Positions 60,401 to 64,000 of a stretch of 64,000 nt of DNA are shown here, one piece after another. Source of the DNA: Glandiceps talaboti (taxonomy: Eukaryota; Hemichordata; Enteropneusta; Spengelidae); contig NC_135549.1 in NCBI RefSeq assembly GCF_964340395.1, positions 24,821,342 to 24,885,341 of the forward strand, given 5' to 3'. Position 1 is the stretch's first letter. Each line of letters opens with the position of its first letter. The translations under genes were made by a program, and so were the position numbers. Below the pieces are notes generated by a model that searched no databases, had not been told where the DNA came from, and was given only the letters and a program-made list of their open reading frames with translations.

Positions 60401-63400
60401 TACACAAGATGTGAATCAGATTATTTCAAACAAATAACAAACAGGTAATACATACTATGATCAAAGAGCAAACTGAACATAAAGCCAACATTACTCTGGT
60501 GTAATGCAATGTGCCTTATTTTACGATTCCTTAACACCAGACCTAATAAGGAAAAGTTTTTCCAGTTTTGTAATATTTGAAAAACAAATATTTAATTATC
60601 GTTTAAAACATTGTAATTTTGTGCTTATATTATCTGAATTAATTATCTGATCAGTATAATGTATTAAAATTTAGTACAAATAATGTTCAGATTTGTATTG
60701 TTTCGATACAATATTTGCTGATCTTGTTCACTTCAATGTATTAAGGTAGTGCTTATTCACGAAACGGGACAAGACGCCTAATTAGCTCTGTTAAAGTTAT
60801 TTGTCACGTTCGTCACAATGACACCTCTAGTGACTATTCTGTACGTATATTATTACATCGGTGAAAATAAAGAAATACAAGCTTTCGTCATTCCCAAATA
60901 GAGAGACGCCCGACGGATGTCAATAAAGATTGGTATACACGGCCGTGTCCATTAATCACGTGGACATGGGTAGATACACAAACTTTAAGCATACATATCC
61001 GCAGCAGTACACATATAAGACATTTTACAAGTACTTGGGGATACTATGGTATCGGCCATCTTGAATAATTCAAAATCATCACTTTGCAGTGTCTTCGGAT
61101 GATTGCTCAGGTCTCAAATATTGGCAATGTCTGCGTAAGCATGGGATAGACAAAATTGCGGAGACAGGGATTCATTTTATAGGCAAGTAATTAATTTTCT
61201 GCTATCAGATCAAGTCTCAATGGTGCCTATCTATACTTGTATAACAACCTTCTGTTGACACACTAAAACTACATGAAGTGGTTTCGTTCCTTTATATTTT
61301 ACTTGGGCATAGTATCAAAGCCTATATTTTAAAAAGAAAGAGCTCTAGGCAATATCTGACAACGAACGTCTCACTAACTAAGCGATTGTTAGAGCTCTCG
61401 TTTTCAGTAAATCTTTCATTTATGTTGAGCTAAATTAATATCTACAAAATGAAGATTGATGGTTGTTTTGCCTTGAGCGTTATATATACGGCATTTTGAT
61501 TTGGTATGTAATATAATTTGAATTCCATTCTGACTCTTATCATCCAGACGTGCAATATCTTATGGGGGTGTCGTAATTCAGATTGCCAGTTCATAACACC
61601 GAATTACATGCGAACTGTCTAGTTGGATAACAAATTTGAATCACTGGACTATATTATTTGCATCAGACTTCACGCTCTATGGATGTGACGTTGGCAGCAG
61701 ACGATACGCCATGCGTTGCCAAACTCAACATGATTATCCGTTGAATTACCGAACTGTGTAGCGGACAATAAAAGCGTTCAGCTCTTTTCGTCACGATCTG
61801 TGACGCGCTAATTATGATCCTCCGAGGCCAGCTACAGTAAAATTAGTAATTAGCAAACCGCGATCGTATATCAAATATTGAATATTTTGTGGAGCTACTA
61901 AAATAAATCCTTGTTCTGGCATATTTTCTCTCTTTTTTCAGTGACAACTAATTAGTCTAACTGTAAACTACCTTACGTTTCTTCAAGCGTTATTTTCGTG
62001 CTCTAAAATCACTGATTAATAAAAACAACTGTATAAGCTTAATTAACCGTAACAATAAACAAATGTCAAAATATAATATATTTCCGAAATGCCACCATGG
62101 CTATTTGGAAACTAATTACCATCCTATTTTTGGAAAGTAAGAAATTGCTTTAATTGATATCATTACAACATGTGTGTGTTTTTATTTTCAACGATGGCAG
62201 TAATAAAATTAATGATAGTGATAACAAATGTCATCATTTCCTGCTTTTCAAACTAATTTCAAACTTCTAATTATATAGAATAGCCGCAATATTAATCCAT
62301 CATAGAGCCAGGAAATACTTGCCTGGTATTCTGTTATTCGTATTATATTGTATATATTGCTGTTTACAAGCAATTTAATTTCCGCCGAAAATACATCAGC
62401 TTAACACACTGCTTTGAAGAGGAACATATGAAAAGTGTCAACATAGAGTGAATTTATTGCAATTTTATTTCAAGGGTGACACCAATCCAGGAAAGAAAGA
62501 TATTTCCATAAATTGTGGGTTCTGAATGGAGAGTCATTCAAGGATTTGAAATCACATATATTTCGATTGGTTGCCAAGAACAACCAAATGAAACTCCTGT
62601 TCACCTTTACTGTTCTTCCAGAGGAACACAATAGTTTATCAGAATCACACTGAATATTCACTACTCCTATTTCCTTCATAAAAAATAGTCATGAACATTC
62701 AGTGTGCATCTAATAAATATTCATGTCTGCTAATACCAATGAAAGAACACTAGAGGTGTAAAATAGTTTCAATTTGGTGTTTCTTAGCAACCGAGCGAAA
62801 ATAATGTGAACTCATAAAATACCTTCATCCTCTAGTTCTCCTTTATCCTTTAGTTTCATCCTCTTCAAAACCCAAAGTTTATGAAAATAACTTTAATTCC
62901 TTGAGTGACGACCTCTGGGAACAATGCTTTAAAGTAGCAACGCGAATAAAGTTTGTATGGAAAGACAGTAGTAATCAGTGTATAATTCATCGATACGCAT
63001 AAATAATCATTCTGTAATTCGTAAAAATATGCCCAGTGCTATTAAACCAACAGCATTACAACTGTGGAATGAACAGCGTTGGCTTTGCATGTATGAATTG
63101 ATGTGGAAAGATTGACAGATTCATACAGAGATAAATAAAGTAAACATAGTAAGTTCAATGATATGAAAAAAACAACAGTGTATATCTCTGATATTGGCTA
63201 TTATGAAACACTTACCACTTTTTTAATATGTGAAAGTTACTTGCATAGTCAATTATCTGCTTCTACATCGTACATTGGATACACAATTGACTTCTCAAGG
63301 ATCAATAAAAGCAGTCAGTTGGGGATTTCTGGTGCTTTTGCTGTGTTAAATTACCGACACTACTTAAATCTTGACAAGAAACTTGTCTCATTGCTGATTG

Positions 63401-63914
63401 ACACGAACACGCCCAGTCAACGCCATTCATTCCATCGCTGTAATTCTGCACTATTGTTAAACCTTGACTTAATACTACATGCACATATACATGTATCAAT
63501 TCACGTGTGGTCAAACTGACATTCATCCTGATTTATTACATGGGTAGCGAACTATTGCTATATGACATCCATCTCTCATTTTCTTGTCATGCATCGATCT
63601 TGACCCTCTTCGTGATCCCAGCCAAGTCGACTGATTAACTGTTAATTTCATTCCCAATGGAATTGACTTTTAATTCAATACTCACCTGCTCCCAACTGTA
63701 ACATGTCGTTAGCTGTTCTTACTGTATTAAAAAAACGAAGACATGTTGTCAACAATGTGCACACGACTATGAAACATTATGTCAGTATAACCCAGAAATA
63801 TTGGTCATCCATCAATCGTTAACCTCATCTTCACCTAATGTTCGTATTTATATGATAACCTCACGTCATATCATGCCAGACGTTTCATGTTTCATTCCAC
63901 AATTATTGTAGTTA

Positions 63915-63915
<1 letters not shown>
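57500..63915. other. Long non-coding stretch to right edge
   Basis: No exon set or mobile-element protein recognised. A poly-C run lies near 59849-59862. Confidence 0.5.

Positions 63916-63917
<2 letters not shown>

Positions 63918-64000
<83 letters not shown>
63918..64000. repeat. (TA)n to window end
   Basis: Pure TA, then GTGTGTGT at the edge; may continue outside. Confidence 0.95.

Overview
This is animal nuclear DNA: spliced genes with GT-AG introns, long AT-rich intergenic stretches, very many microsatellites and a mix of LINE, SINE, Penelope-like and foldback elements. Tandem NXPE-family genes, an invertebrate-style TRPC channel and many Penelope/hammerhead remnants suggest a marine invertebrate, perhaps amphioxus- or hemichordate-like. 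That placement is inference and the species is not resolved.

Left part (1-20 kb, minus strand): two tandem NXPE-like genes, encoding type II membrane proteins with a neurexophilin-like domain and a PC-esterase domain. The right-hand copy can be assembled completely from five exons (18448-18350, 14405-14104, 12938-12390, an 8-nt microexon at 9820-9813, and 9444-8705); all phases agree and give 565 codons plus stop. The left-hand copy has exons 1 and 2 in the window (2164-2066, 475-174) and runs off the left edge. The surrounding sequence is a broken segmental duplication (about 99-4440 matched to about 14030-19560). A decayed copy of TRPC exons 4 and 6 lies at 5.7-6.1 kb.

Middle part (22.5-32.3 kb, plus strand): a TRPC-family cation channel of nine exons and 671 residues, all phases consistent. 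It is short for the family: the ankyrin region is reduced, and the usual Cys-rich linker and the pore-loop cysteine pair are absent. Its introns hold a LINE remnant, Penelope-like remnants, a decayed hammerhead element and long simple repeats.

Right part (32.3-64 kb): no convincing gene. It holds LINE reverse-transcriptase fragments, a tRNA-derived SINE, microsatellites and two compact clusters (49.5-50.0 and 53.8-54.4 kb) of short elements embedded in (TA)n.

The most interesting signal is a set of hammerhead ribozyme motifs. There are six copies in three sequence families, all embedded in or next to long (TA)n tracts. Four fold well (three of family A, one of family B) and two are decayed (family C). 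They are type I with a very short helix III, the form described for Penelope-like retroelements and animal retrozymes. Two degenerate GIY-YIG endonuclease fragments of Penelope-like elements lie in the same window and one of them ends in a (TA)n tract, so the ribozymes may be the pseudo-LTR or retrozyme remains of such elements.
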